Positions 9,047-18,880 of a DNA stretch of 64,000 nucleotides are shown piece after piece (positions within the stretch are counted from its first letter, which is position 1; each line of letters opens with the position of its first letter). The notes under the pieces were generated by a model. The model saw nothing but the letters and a program-made list of their open reading frames with translations, had not been told where the DNA came from and searched no databases. Both the position numbers and the translations under genes were made by a program. Source of the stretch: Hymenobacter sp. BT559. Its GTDB lineage: Bacteria; Bacteroidota; Bacteroidia; Cytophagales; Hymenobacteraceae. Where the stretch lies: assembly GCF_016427535.1 (NCBI RefSeq), contig NZ_JAELXV010000003.1, forward strand, positions 434,001-498,000, in the 5' to 3' direction.

Positions 9047-10327
9047 CTAGGCCGGCACCGACTGGCCCTCCAGGTCAAAAATGCTGGTGAGCAGCGGTAG
9101 CAGCTGCTCGGCTTCGTCGCGGCGGCAAGCAGCTTTTAGCTGCAGCACGTGCTGCTTCAGTACCTTTTGCATAAAGGCGCGCGTGGCCTCATCAAGCAGT
9201 TTGACTTCGGCAGGCGTAGCTTTTTTCTGAAAGCGGTCGAGCTCTTGCTGGCGTAATTGCTCCAGGCCGGCCTTCATGCGCTGGATGAGGGGCGATACCA
9301 GCATCTCGCGGCTCCAGTCGGCAAATTCAACTAGGCTGCTTTCGATGAGGCTGCGCACCTGCGGCACGGCGGCCAAGCGCTGCTCCAGCGCGGCCGAAGC
9401 TTTGCTCTCAATAGCATCGACATTGTATACGAGCACCCCAGGCACCTGCTCAACATCGGCGGCTACCGAGCGCGGCACCGATAAGTCGATGAAGAACTTA
9501 TAGCTCAGCACATCTAGGTGCGCTACCAGCTCGCGGGTGAAGAAGGGGTCGGCGCGGTTGATAGACGAAATAATAACGTCGGCCTCACGCAACGCAGTAG
9601 TCAGTTCTTCGAAGTCTACAACCTGCAAGCGGCCGGGCGCAAACTCGGCGGCGAGCTCTTCGGCGCGGGCACGGGTGCGGTTGCACAGCGTCACGCTGGC
9701 AAAAGCCTTGCTGTCAGCCAAGTGGCGGCACACGTCCGAGCCTATCTCGCCTAGGCCCACTACCAGTACCCTAGGGGCGGCTACGTCGGCCGTGAGCTCT
9801 TCTACCAGCTCCAGGGCGGCGTAGCTCATGCTAGCGGCCCCGTCGCGGAAGCTGGTTTCTTGCTGCACCCGCTTGTTAGTGAAGAAGATAGTGTGCAGCA
9901 GGCGGTGCAGGAAGGGGCCAGCTACGTCAGCGTCGGCGGCCCACTGGTAGGCCAGCTTTACCTGGTTGATAATCTGTAAATCGCCCACTACCTGCGCATC
10001 GAGCCCGATTGCCACCTCAAAAAGGTGGCGAGTGGCCATTTCAGCCTCATTGTAGCGGTCGAAATAGGGCGCGAAGTTGCCAATATCGGCCCGGTGCTTT
10101 AGCTGGCCGAGAGCCTCAATAATGGCGGCCGATTGGTCGTCGTCGTGAGCATAGTAGACCTCGGTGCGGTTGCAGGTGCTGAGAACCAGCAAGTCGCTGA
10201 GGTGCAAGTCGGTGTGTAGCTGCTGCAAGAAGCGGCGACACGCGGGCTCGTCCAGGGCCAACAGCTCGCGGATGGCGAGCGGTGCTTTCTTAAAAGATAG
10301 ACTAACCGCTTTAAAAGAATGAGACAT
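9047..10327 (-). CDS. hemA: Glutamyl-tRNA reductase
   Basis: 426 residues. It reduces glutamyl-tRNA(Glu) to glutamate-1-semialdehyde, the first step of C5 haem biosynthesis. The catalytic block is STCNRTEVY with the nucleophile Cys52; VVGDLQIINQVK (normally GE.QILGQ) and the NADPH fold VLVVGLGEIGSDVC follow, then a helical C-terminal dimerisation domain. The ATG at 10327 is preferred to the TTG at 10357 because a TAATTTTG promoter element covers 10355-10362. The usual GE at the GEDQILGQ block reads GD here, a mild change. No other haem genes are adjacent. Confidence 0.93.
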   Translation of the reverse strand: MSHSFKAVSLSFKKAPLAIRELLALDEPACRRFLQQLHTDLHLSDLLVLSTCNRTEVYYAHDDDQSAAIIEALGQLKHRADIGNFAPYFDRYNEAEMATRHLFEVAIGLDAQVVGDLQIINQVKLAYQWAADADVAGPFLHRLLHTIFFTNKRVQQETSFRDGAASMSYAALELVEELTADVAAPRVLVVGLGEIGSDVCRHLADSKAFASVTLCNRTRARAEELAAEFAPGRLQVVDFEELTTALREADVIISSINRADPFFTRELVAHLDVLSYKFFIDLSVPRSVAADVEQVPGVLVYNVDAIESKASAALEQRLAAVPQVRSLIESSLVEFADWSREMLVSPLIQRMKAGLEQLRQQELDRFQKKATPAEVKLLDEATRAFMQKVLKQHVLQLKAACRRDEAEQLLPLLTSIFDLEGQSVPA

Positions 10328-10354
10328 AGCACGGGACGGCCCAAGGCCGGCCTG

Positions 10355-10362
10355 CAAAATTA
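10355..10362 (-). promoter_or_regulatory. Promoter -7 element for hemA
   Basis: The minus strand reads TAATTTTG, a perfect TAnnTTTG. Transcription would start near 10348 and leave a leader of about 20 bases before the ATG at 10327. No clear -33 TTG was seen. Confidence 0.55.
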
Positions 10363-10513
10363 CGGTATAAATAATAGCTTTAGAAACAGTAATACGAACT
10401 GCCTGGTTCGAGCAGATTGAGGTAAAAGCCCAGATAACAGCGTAATTACCTTAACTTGGAATAGTTCTAAATAGTGGAGGAGGTGCGCAGCCGTCTAAAC
10501 TTTGTCCTACCCC

Positions 10514-10521
10514 GACCTTTG
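10514..10521 (+). promoter_or_regulatory. Promoter -7 element for histidine kinase
   Basis: GACCTTTG is one base off TAnnTTTG and sits only seven bases before the ATG at 10529. The transcript would be almost leaderless. Confidence 0.4.
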
Positions 10522-10528
10522 TGGCTGT

Positions 10529-11737
10529 ATGCTGATTCCTCTTTACGACCAGAAATCCCGAATTAAGCTGATAGTGCTTGTGCTGGCACTGCTCATTGGA
10601 GCAGCTACGATGCTGTACACAAATGCGTTGGTGCAAAAGCTGTCGGAGCAGGAGCAGCATCAGATAGACCTCTATGCCAAAACACTGCGCTACATGATTA
10701 GCACAGAGGAAACATATAGCCTACCTTTTTTACAGGACCAAATAATTGACGCCAACACAACCATCCCCGTAATCCTGACCGACGGAGAAAATATTATCGA
10801 TACGCGCAATCTAGGGCTGGGAAAAAATATTACGATGCCCGATTCGCTGCGGCAGATAAAGCAGATATTGCTCGCAATGCAACAGCGGCATCCGCCCATT
10901 CGCATAGATCTGACAGGTAATACCCGTAATTATATTTTCTACCAAGATTCGGCCTCGCTTCGTCAGTTGCGTACCTATCCTAGGGTGCAGCTAGCGGTCA
11001 TTGCCTCGCTGGCTATGCTGGCCTACCTCAGCTTTAGCTACTCGCGTCGGGCCGAGCAAAACCGCGTGTGGGTAGGCCTAGCTAAAGAAACCGCGCACCA
11101 GTTGGGTACGCCGCTAAGCAGCCTGGTAGGGTGGCAGAGCTACCTGCGCGAGTCGGAGCGCTTCCGCGACGAGCCCATAGTGGAAGAGCTGGGCAAGGAC
11201 ATCAAGCGCTTGGAAATCATTACGGAGCGCTTCAGTAATATCGGCTCGGTGCCGGTGCTCAAGGCCGAAAACCTATACCTGACCACGCGCAACGCCATTG
11301 CTTACCTAGAGTCCCGAGTGTCGCGCAAGGTGAAATTTAGCATCGAAACCGACCTGCCGCTCGATACGCCGGCCTGCCTCAACGTGCCGCTGTTCGACTG
11401 GGTGGTCGAGAATATCTGCAAGAATGCGGTAGACGCTATGGATGGCCGAGGTAGCATTACGCTGCGCCTGCGCCGCGTGCGCCCCCGCCGCCGCTGGTGG
11501 ACGCGGCGCCCGTCGCCCCCACAGGTCGCCATCGACATCACCGATACTGGCAAAGGCATTCCTAAAAACAAGTTGGAAAGCGTGTTCTTGCCCGGCTACA
11601 CCACCAAAAAGCGCGGTTGGGGATTAGGCTTGGCGCTAGCCCGCCGCATCATCGAGAATTACCACCAGGGGCGCCTTTTCGTGAAGTGGAGCGAGGTGGG
11701 CAAGGGAACAACCTTTCGGCTGGTGCTTAATCAATAA
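10529..11737 (+). CDS. Orphan membrane sensor histidine kinase
   Basis: 402 residues from the ATG at 10529. Two membrane segments (KLIVLVLALLIGAATMLYT near the N-terminus and VQLAVIASLAMLAYLSFSY about residue 160) enclose a sensor region of roughly 130 residues. The phosphoacceptor block is ETAHQLGTPLSSLVGW; the ATP-binding part shows NICKNAVDAMDG (N box), ITDTGKGIPK (G1) and KRGWGLGLALARRI (G2). A basic insert RVRPRRRWWTRR lies between N and G1. No response regulator is adjacent, so its partner lies elsewhere. The sensed signal is unknown. Confidence 0.88.
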   Translation: MLIPLYDQKSRIKLIVLVLALLIGAATMLYTNALVQKLSEQEQHQIDLYAKTLRYMISTEETYSLPFLQDQIIDANTTIPVILTDGENIIDTRNLGLGKNITMPDSLRQIKQILLAMQQRHPPIRIDLTGNTRNYIFYQDSASLRQLRTYPRVQLAVIASLAMLAYLSFSYSRRAEQNRVWVGLAKETAHQLGTPLSSLVGWQSYLRESERFRDEPIVEELGKDIKRLEIITERFSNIGSVPVLKAENLYLTTRNAIAYLESRVSRKVKFSIETDLPLDTPACLNVPLFDWVVENICKNAVDAMDGRGSITLRLRRVRPRRRWWTRRPSPPQVAIDITDTGKGIPKNKLESVFLPGYTTKKRGWGLGLALARRIIENYHQGRLFVKWSEVGKGTTFRLVLNQ

Positions 11738-11799
11738 TAAAATCAAGGTAATGCTAGCAATACCTACTCGGTATTACTAGCATTACCCTGATTTTATTA
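11735..11799. terminator. Long hairpin between histidine kinase gene and rmlA
   Basis: Arms 11735-11764 and 11770-11799 pair over 28 of 30 bases with a five-base loop. The left arm begins at the stop codon of the kinase gene, and AT-rich ends flank the stem. It lies between convergent genes and is a likely bidirectional terminator. Confidence 0.75.
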
Positions 11800-11809
11800 C
11801 TACCTACAG

Positions 11810-12688
11810 CTACTCCCCGATAACGAGTTGCTCGGGCAGGTGTAGTAGGTAGTCGCCGTAGCCGCTCTTGCGTAGCGGTTCGGCAATTTTGCGTAGTTGG
11901 TCGGCATCAATAAAGCCTTGGCGGTAAGCGGCTTCTTCGATAGAGCCAACTTTCAGGCCTTGGCGTTGCTCTAGCACGCGCACAAACTCGCCGGCCTGCA
12001 TCAGGCTCTCGAAGGTACCAGTGTCGAGCCACGCCGTGCCCCGGCCCAGAATGCCTACTTTGAGCTTGCCCCGGCGTAGGTACTCACGGTTTACGTCCGT
12101 GATTTCGTACTCGCCGCGCGGGCTAGGCTCTAGGTTCTTGGCGATTTCTACCACATCGTTGTCGTAGAAATACAAGCCTGGCACGGCGTAGTTGCTCTTG
12201 GGGTGGGCCGGCTTCTCCTCAATACTGAGTGCCACCTTGTCATCATCAAACTCCACCACGCCGTAGCGCTCTGGGTCATGCACGTGGTAGGCATACACGA
12301 CGCCGCCGTCGGGGTCGTTGTTAGCTTTCAGCAACGCCTCTAGGCCTTCCCCATGGAAGATGTTATCGCCCAGCACCAGCGCCACCTTATCATCGCCGAT
12401 AAAGTCAGCGCCCAGCACAAAGGCCTGCGCCAGGCCGTTGGGCAATTCCTGCACCACGTACTGGAAGTTGCACCCTAGGCTCTGGCCGTCGCCCAGCAGC
12501 TTCTTAAACTGCGCCTGGTCGTGAGGCGTGGTGATGATAAGGATATCCCGAATGCCCGCCATCATGAGCAGCGATAGCGGGTAGTACACCATCGGCTTGT
12601 CGTAAACCGGCATGAGCTGCTTAGACACGGCCAGCGTGAGGGGGTGCAAGCGGGTGCCGGAGCCGCCGGCGAGGATGATGCCTTTCAT
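11810..12688 (-). CDS. rfbA: Glucose-1-phosphate thymidylyltransferase
   Basis: 292 residues, standard length for RmlA/RfbA. It joins dTTP and glucose-1-phosphate to give dTDP-glucose. The nucleotide-binding signature [11 protein letters not shown] and the following [12 protein letters not shown] are intact, as are [10 protein letters not shown] and GTAWLDTGT. It is the last gene of the minus-strand nucleotide-sugar block and feeds the rfbB product encoded two genes upstream. rmlC and rmlD are not in the window, so the final sugar (rhamnose or another 6-deoxyhexose) cannot be named. Confidence 0.95.
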   Translation of the reverse strand: MKGIILAGGSGTRLHPLTLAVSKQLMPVYDKPMVYYPLSLLMMAGIRDILIITTPHDQAQFKKLLGDGQSLGCNFQYVVQELPNGLAQAFVLGADFIGDDKVALVLGDNIFHGEGLEALLKANNDPDGGVVYAYHVHDPERYGVVEFDDDKVALSIEEKPAHPKSNYAVPGLYFYDNDVVEIAKNLEPSPRGEYEITDVNREYLRRGKLKVGILGRGTAWLDTGTFESLMQAGEFVRVLEQRQGLKVGSIEEAAYRQGFIDADQLRKIAEPLRKSGYGDYLLHLPEQLVIGE

Positions 12689-12759
12689 TTGAGTAAAGTA
12701 GTCGAGTAAGTTTAAATAATCTCTTTGCTTGAATAAATAGATTCGTAGCGCCCTAAGTC

Positions 12760-13767
12760 TTAGTTGCGCTCTTTGATAAATTCCTGATTGGCCCCAAACC
12801 AGCTTAGGGTCTGCTTCAAGCCTTCGCGGATGCGCACCTGCGGGGCATACCCTAGGCGGGTTTCGGCCTTGCTGATGTCGGCCAGCGAGTCGCGAATGTC
12901 ACCAGCGCGGTTGGGCCCAAACTTGGGCTCCAGCGTCGAGCCAGCTTCTTCTCGCAATATGTCGTACATCTGCACCAGCGAAGTGCGGTCGCCCACAGCG
13001 ATGTTATACACTTGATTTACTGCCTCGGGGTTGTCCGTAAGGGCTGCCCTAATATTGGCTTGCACGCAGTTCTCCACGAAGGTGAAATCGCGGGTTTGTC
13101 CGCCGTCACCGTTGAGCGTGGGCGGGTTCTCCTGCAAGATGGCGTCGATAAACAGTGGAATTACCGCCGCATAAGCTCCACCTGGGTCCTGGCGCGGGCC
13201 AAAGATGTTGAAATAGCGCAGGCCAATAATCTCCATGCCGTAGGTGCGGGCAAAGACATCAGCATACAGCTCATTGGCGTACTTCGTAACGGCGTAGGGC
13301 GAAAGCGGCTTGCCAATGCGGTCTTCTACTTTAGGTAAACCAGGGTGGTCGCCATAGGTCGAACTGCTAGCCGCGTACACGAAGCGCTTGATACCCGCTT
13401 CCTTGGCCGCGTACAGCATTTTTACGAAGCCACCCACATTTACCTCGTCCGTCGTCACAGGGTCATTAATGGAGCGTGGCACCGACCCTAGGGCCGCCTG
13501 GTGTAGCACTACATCGATGCCCTCGCAGGCGCGAGCACAGGCGTCGCGGTCGCGAATGTCACCTTCCTGCACCTCTAGGGCGGGGTTGTCCCCGAATAGG
13601 CGTAGGTTTTTGCGGAAACCGTTGGAGAAATTGTCCAGCACCCGCACCTTCTTGGCGCCGTACTTGAGCAAGTACTCAACTAGGTTAGACCCAATAAAGC
13701 CCGCGCCACCCGTTACGAGAAATGACGTATCGCCGAGCGGTTGGTTATGGAAAGGAAAATCGTACAC
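12760..13767 (-). CDS. UDP-N-acetylglucosamine 4-epimerase, WbpP/TviC-like
   Basis: 335 residues of an extended SDR fold. [19 protein letters not shown] binds NAD; the catalytic triad region shows [13 protein letters not shown] and [13 protein letters not shown] (YxxxK). The blocks [12 protein letters not shown] and [10 protein letters not shown] are characteristic of WbpP (Pseudomonas) and TviC (Vi antigen), which interconvert UDP-GlcNAc and UDP-GalNAc. It starts 19 bases after rfbB ends and pairs logically with the TviB/WbpO-type dehydrogenase at 16085-17386. The family is clear; substrate preference is inferred. Confidence 0.85.
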   Translation of the reverse strand: MYDFPFHNQPLGDTSFLVTGGAGFIGSNLVEYLLKYGAKKVRVLDNFSNGFRKNLRLFGDNPALEVQEGDIRDRDACARACEGIDVVLHQAALGSVPRSINDPVTTDEVNVGGFVKMLYAAKEAGIKRFVYAASSSTYGDHPGLPKVEDRIGKPLSPYAVTKYANELYADVFARTYGMEIIGLRYFNIFGPRQDPGGAYAAVIPLFIDAILQENPPTLNGDGGQTRDFTFVENCVQANIRAALTDNPEAVNQVYNIAVGDRTSLVQMYDILREEAGSTLEPKFGPNRAGDIRDSLADISKAETRLGYAPQVRIREGLKQTLSWFGANQEFIKERN

Positions 13768-13786
13768 GTTGTTGAAATTAAGCGCG

Positions 13787-14845
13787 CTAGCGGTCAGCGT
13801 ATTGCTTCTGGTTGTAGTCCTGGTAGGCGCCGCTGGTCACGTGGTCAAGCCACTCCTGGTTGGCCAGGTACCAATCCACGGTCTGGCTCAGGCCCTGCTC
13901 GAAGGTGACGCTGGGCTTCCAACCGAGCTCGTTCATGATTTTAGACGAGTCGATGGCGTAGCGCATGTCGTGGCCGGCGCGGTCGGTTACAAACTTGATA
14001 AGCTTGCGCGAAGTGCCGGCTTCCTGGCCCGTTTTCTCATCTACCACATCGCACAGCAGCTGAATGAGCTTCAGGTTTTGCCACTCGTTTACGCCGCCGA
14101 TGTTGTAGGTATCGCCCAGCTTGCCTTGGTGGAAAACCGCGTCGATGGCCGTAGCGTGGTCTTTTACAAATAGCCAGTCGCGCACGTTCTCGCCCTTACC
14201 ATACACGGGCACCGGCTGGCCGGTGCGCAGGCGGTGGATGGCCAGCGGAATAAGCTTCTCGGGGAAGTGGTTGGGGCCGTAGTTGTTCGAGCAGTTGCTC
14301 AGCTTCACGGGCAGGCCGTAGGTGTGGTGCCAGGCGCGCACAAAGTGGTCGCTCGAGGCCTTAGAAGCCGAATAAGGCGAGCGCGGGTCATAGCTGGTTT
14401 CCTCCGTAAACATCTCGGGGCCAAAATCCAGCGAGCCATACACCTCATCGGTGCTTACGTGGTAAAACGTGTGCCCGTCGTAGCCACCGGGCTGCCACAG
14501 ATTTTTGGCCGCACTCAGCAGGTACACGGTACCTAGGACGTTGGTGCGTACAAAGGCCAGCGGGTCGGTGATACTGCGGTCAACGTGGCTTTCGGCCGCG
14601 AGGTGAATCACGGCGTCAGGCTCCTCCTTGGCAAACAGCTCATTCACGAAGGCCTGGTCGGCAATATCGCCTTTGATGAAGCGGTAGTTGGGGGCGTTCT
14701 CAATATCGCGCAGATTCTCCAGGTTGCCAGCGTAGGTGAGGGCATCCAGGTTGAGAATTTGGTACTCGGGATACTTTGTGACGAACAGCCGCACTACGTG
14801 CGAGCCAATGAAACCAGCCCCGCCGGTAATAAGAATCTTTTTCAT
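13787..14845 (-). CDS. rfbB: dTDP-glucose 4,6-dehydratase
   Basis: 352 residues. It converts dTDP-glucose to dTDP-4-keto-6-deoxyglucose. Key features: [18 protein letters not shown] at the N-terminus, HLAAESHVDRSI, HVSTDEVYGSL (the Thr-Asp-Glu catalytic triplet typical of RmlB), YSASKASSDHFV (YxxxK) and NNYGPNHFPEKLIPL. It is translated just ahead of the WbpP-like gene and works with RfbA in the same cluster. A Hymenobacter-style hairpin repeat separates it from galE upstream. Confidence 0.95.
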   Translation of the reverse strand: MKKILITGGAGFIGSHVVRLFVTKYPEYQILNLDALTYAGNLENLRDIENAPNYRFIKGDIADQAFVNELFAKEEPDAVIHLAAESHVDRSITDPLAFVRTNVLGTVYLLSAAKNLWQPGGYDGHTFYHVSTDEVYGSLDFGPEMFTEETSYDPRSPYSASKASSDHFVRAWHHTYGLPVKLSNCSNNYGPNHFPEKLIPLAIHRLRTGQPVPVYGKGENVRDWLFVKDHATAIDAVFHQGKLGDTYNIGGVNEWQNLKLIQLLCDVVDEKTGQEAGTSRKLIKFVTDRAGHDMRYAIDSSKIMNELGWKPSVTFEQGLSQTVDWYLANQEWLDHVTSGAYQDYNQKQYADR

Positions 14846-14858
14846 ATTAAAAAACGGC

Positions 14859-14959
14859 TGTCATGCAGAGCGTAGCGAAGCATCTCGCATGGCCCACTAA
14901 CTTCTACTAGTTGGATATTACTGCGCCACACGAGATGCTTCGCTGCGCTCTGCATGGCA
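14859..14959. repeat. Imperfect inverted repeat (TGCAGAGCG...CATCTCG element)
   Basis: Arms 14859-14887 and 14931-14959 (29 bases, 27 paired) read TGTCATGCAGAGC/GTAGCGAAGCATCTCG and its complement around a 43-base loop. It fills the gap between galE and rfbB. From memory, closely similar CATGCAGAGC.GAGCGAAGCATCTC-type units are dispersed in Hymenobacter genomes; that could not be searched here. Confidence 0.75.
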
Positions 14960-14968
14960 TTAAATAGC

Positions 14969-15988
14969 TTAAGCGAGCGTTTGCTGCCATTTCCAGGCGC
15001 TGGCCAGGGCATCAAAGAGCGACGTTTCGGTTTTGAACCCTAAGACCTCAGCGGCCTTGGTAGCATCAGCATAGATGGCGGGCACGTCGCCGGCGCGGCG
15101 CGGACCAATGGCGTAGTTGAGCTTCTGGCCGCTGGCTTTTTCGAAGGTTTGCACCACTTCGAGTACCGTGTTGCCATGACCAGTACCTACGTTAAAGGTT
15201 TCGACCACCTCGCTGGCCTTATGGTCGAGCAGACGCTGTACGGCCACTACGTGCGCCTTGGCTAGGTCTACGACATAGATATAGTCGCGTACGTTGGTGC
15301 CATCGGGCGTGTCGTAGTCGTTGCCGAAGATGGTCAGCTTCTCGCGCAGGCCGGCAGCCGTTTGCGTAATGAAGGGCACTAAGTTGTTGGGCACTCCTAG
15401 GGGCAACTCGCCAATCCTGGCCGAGGGGTGTGCGCCGATAGGGTTGAAGTAGCGTAGTAGAATGGTACGCAGCTTGTTGTCCGCAGCCCCTGCTACGTCG
15501 TGCACAATGTCTTCGCACATTTGCTTGGTGCGGCCGTATGGCGAGGAAGCGGGCTTGGTGGGCGTCGCCTCGGTCACAGGCAACTGGTCGGGTACCCCAT
15601 ACACGGTGCACGATGACGAGAACACCAGGTTCTCAACGCCAAACTCATTCATTACTTCTATCAGCGTCAGCAGTGAGCCCACGTTGTTTTGGAAGTAGGC
15701 CAGCGGCTTCTGCAACGATTCGCCTACTGCTTTAAATGCAGCAAAATGAATCACACCCTGCACGTTGCCTTCTTTCTTAAATACCTCACGCAGGGCGTCA
15801 GCATTGCCGCAGTCGACGTGGTAGCACGGCACCTCTCGGCCCAGAATATCGCGTAGCCCGGCCAGTACCGATTCTTTCGAATTGCTGAAGTCGTCGACAA
15901 TGATGGGCTCATAGCCCGCCTGCGCCAGCTCTACCACGGCGTGGGAGCCAATGTAGCCGGCCCCGCCGGTAACCAGAATCTTGGTCAT
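14969..15988 (-). CDS. galE: UDP-glucose 4-epimerase
   Basis: 339 residues. It interconverts UDP-glucose and UDP-galactose. KILVTGGAGYIGSHAVVELA with VDDFSNS is the GalE NAD-binding start; FSSSCTVYG and YGRTKQMCEDI supply the catalytic Ser and Tyr-x-x-x-Lys; ILLRYFNPIGAHPS and GTNVRDYIYVVDLA are also standard. It lies in the nucleotide-sugar block but is bounded on both sides by hairpin elements, so it may be transcribed as its own unit. Confidence 0.95.
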   Translation of the reverse strand: MTKILVTGGAGYIGSHAVVELAQAGYEPIIVDDFSNSKESVLAGLRDILGREVPCYHVDCGNADALREVFKKEGNVQGVIHFAAFKAVGESLQKPLAYFQNNVGSLLTLIEVMNEFGVENLVFSSSCTVYGVPDQLPVTEATPTKPASSPYGRTKQMCEDIVHDVAGAADNKLRTILLRYFNPIGAHPSARIGELPLGVPNNLVPFITQTAAGLREKLTIFGNDYDTPDGTNVRDYIYVVDLAKAHVVAVQRLLDHKASEVVETFNVGTGHGNTVLEVVQTFEKASGQKLNYAIGPRRAGDVPAIYADATKAAEVLGFKTETSLFDALASAWKWQQTLA

Positions 15989-16082
15989 AATGGTTAATTG
16001 TTAGTTGTTAATGGTTAATGGTTAATGTATATAGGCTGATGCTCGGAGGCATTAACCATTAACAGCTAACCATTAACCATTA
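15988..16082. repeat. Long inverted repeat of TTAATGGTTAAT words
   Basis: Arms 15988-16020 and 16050-16082 (33 bases, 31 paired), each made of reiterated GGTTAATG/GTTAGTTG words, sit around a 29-base loop. It occupies nearly the whole gap between the TviB-like gene and galE, with the left arm reaching the galE start codon. It could attenuate or terminate transcription from upstream. Confidence 0.8.
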
Positions 16083-16084
16083 AA

Positions 16085-17386
<1,302 letters not shown>

Positions 17387-17417
17387 GTCTATTGAGTTAG
17401 AAGTTATAAATGTTGAG

Positions 17418-18113
17418 TTAAGGATTGGTGCTATGCATGATAAAACTTTCATCCATAGGTATCACCACTGTTTGGTCGGTGCTCAGCTGGTACTGCTCAC
17501 CGCTTTCGGGGCAGGTAGCAAGACCGGCTGCATCAAACGCCAGGCGGTGTCCATAGGTGCTTACCCAGCCGTGCTGTCTGGCGGGCGTGCCATATACTAG
17601 GGCAAAGGCAGGTACATCCTGCGTGACCACGCTGCCCGCTCCTACAAAGGCGTAGCGCCCAAGGTGCACGCCGCACACTAGTGTGGCATTAGCCCCAATA
17701 CTGACTCCGCGCTCGAGGTAGGTGGGTAAGTAGTAGTCTGCACCACGCCGCGGCACGGCGCTACGCGGGTTCTTGACATTGGTGAACACTACCGACGGAC
17801 CTATGAATACGTCGTCTTCGCACACCACGCCGCTGTAGAGGCTCACATTGTTTTGCACCTTCACGTTGCGGCCCAGGGTCACGCCATCGGCCACAAACAC
17901 GTTTTGGCCCAACGAGCAGTTTTCGCCCAACACGGCGTCCGCCGCCAGGTGGCAAAAGTGCCAGATGCGGCTGCCCGCCCCTACGCGGCAGCCGGCATCG
18001 AGCACGGCGCTGGAATGGGCATAGAACTCGGCAGCAGATTCGGCCACGGGGCAAAAACGAGGGTTGGCACTCGCAAAGGTAACAGCCCGAAGGGGGTTGC
18101 GAAGCAAGACCAT
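17418..18113 (-). CDS. Left-handed beta-helix N-acetyltransferase, WbpD-like
   Basis: 231 residues. Most of the protein is hexapeptide repeats ([46 protein letters not shown]). [14 protein letters not shown] and [15 protein letters not shown] match the WbpD/WlbB family, which acetylates the 3-amino group of UDP-2-acetamido-3-amino uronic acids. It is the first gene of the minus-strand nucleotide-sugar block, 31 bases ahead of the dehydrogenase. The matching 3-dehydrogenase and aminotransferase (WbpB, WbpE) are not in view, so the exact acceptor sugar is uncertain. A C-terminal tail of about 40 residues follows the helix. Confidence 0.82.
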   Translation of the reverse strand: MVLLRNPLRAVTFASANPRFCPVAESAAEFYAHSSAVLDAGCRVGAGSRIWHFCHLAADAVLGENCSLGQNVFVADGVTLGRNVKVQNNVSLYSGVVCEDDVFIGPSVVFTNVKNPRSAVPRRGADYYLPTYLERGVSIGANATLVCGVHLGRYAFVGAGSVVTQDVPAFALVYGTPARQHGWVSTYGHRLAFDAAGLATCPESGEQYQLSTDQTVVIPMDESFIMHSTNP

Positions 18114-18200
18114 ACCTAAGACGCTCCACGGTATATTTCATGCTTGGGGCGGCCCCTAGAGTAGGGGTGGGGCGGTCACGGGCTGGGTAGCACCGACTCC

Positions 18201-18208
18201 TATCTTTG
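18201..18208 (+). promoter_or_regulatory. Promoter -7 element for lipoprotein gene
   Basis: TATCTTTG matches TAnnTTTG exactly, 31 bases before the ATG at 18240. The expected start is near 18214. Confidence 0.6.
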
Positions 18209-18239
18209 CCGGTACTAAAAACTTACTCCGTATCGCTAT

Positions 18240-18779
18240 ATGAAAAATACTACCCTGCTACTTGGCTTAGCGCTGCTGGGGGCATGCTCCTCCAATAATA
18301 AGGAGGTCAAAACTACGGATGGAGCTACGGTTGTGACCTTTAACGATTTTGAAGCGGGCGGCGGATGGCTTCCAGACCCCACTCTGTTAGCCAAAGGGCA
18401 GGCGCACTCGGGGCAGTACGCAATGATAGTAAACAAAGACCACGAGTTTAGTCTCACCTTTAATAGCACGCTAGGTAGGCTCAGTCCGCGCAAGTTTAAA
18501 AAGCTGCGCCTGGAGGCGTGGGCGTACATGCCCGATGCAAACGCTACGGGCAACCTAGGGATTCAGCTAATGGATGCCAGCGACCAGAAGCAGCTATACG
18601 GCGATGGCATCAGCTTTCGCACAACTATCAAGGAATATGGCGAGTGGGTGCCGATTAGTAAGGAGTTCGTGTTGCCTGACACCATTACGGCCAACCAGCA
18701 CCTGCGCATGTTTTTGTGGCGTGCCGACGCCCAAAGCGACGTGCTAGTTGATGATGTAAAACTGAGTATTGTTGAGTAG
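18240..18779 (+). CDS. Secreted lipoprotein, carbohydrate-binding-like fold
   Basis: 179 residues with a lipoprotein signal peptide: MKNTTLLLGLALLGACSS has the lipobox LGAC with Cys16 as the lipid-bearing residue. The remainder alternates short strands (TVVTFNDFEAGGGWLPD, LRLEAWAYMPDANATG, DVLVDDVKLSI), reminiscent of jelly-roll carbohydrate-binding modules that end in a VDDVxL motif. No catalytic residues are evident. It is the first + gene after the sugar block, with its own promoter; a link to surface glycans is plausible but unproved. Confidence 0.7.
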   Translation: MKNTTLLLGLALLGACSSNNKEVKTTDGATVVTFNDFEAGGGWLPDPTLLAKGQAHSGQYAMIVNKDHEFSLTFNSTLGRLSPRKFKKLRLEAWAYMPDANATGNLGIQLMDASDQKQLYGDGISFRTTIKEYGEWVPISKEFVLPDTITANQHLRMFLWRADAQSDVLVDDVKLSIVE

Positions 18780-18880
18780 TCGTTTTGACAATCGGTAGCG
18801 GAGCTGCCTACGTAGGCAACCGTCTGAGCAAGCCTGTGCGCTAAGTCGCCCGAGCTATCTTCATCTTTCTTGCTTCCTCG

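Noticed and set aside
11735-11799. Long hairpin considered as an attachment site or insertion-sequence end
   Set aside because: No transposase, no target duplication and it lies between convergent genes, so terminator is simpler.
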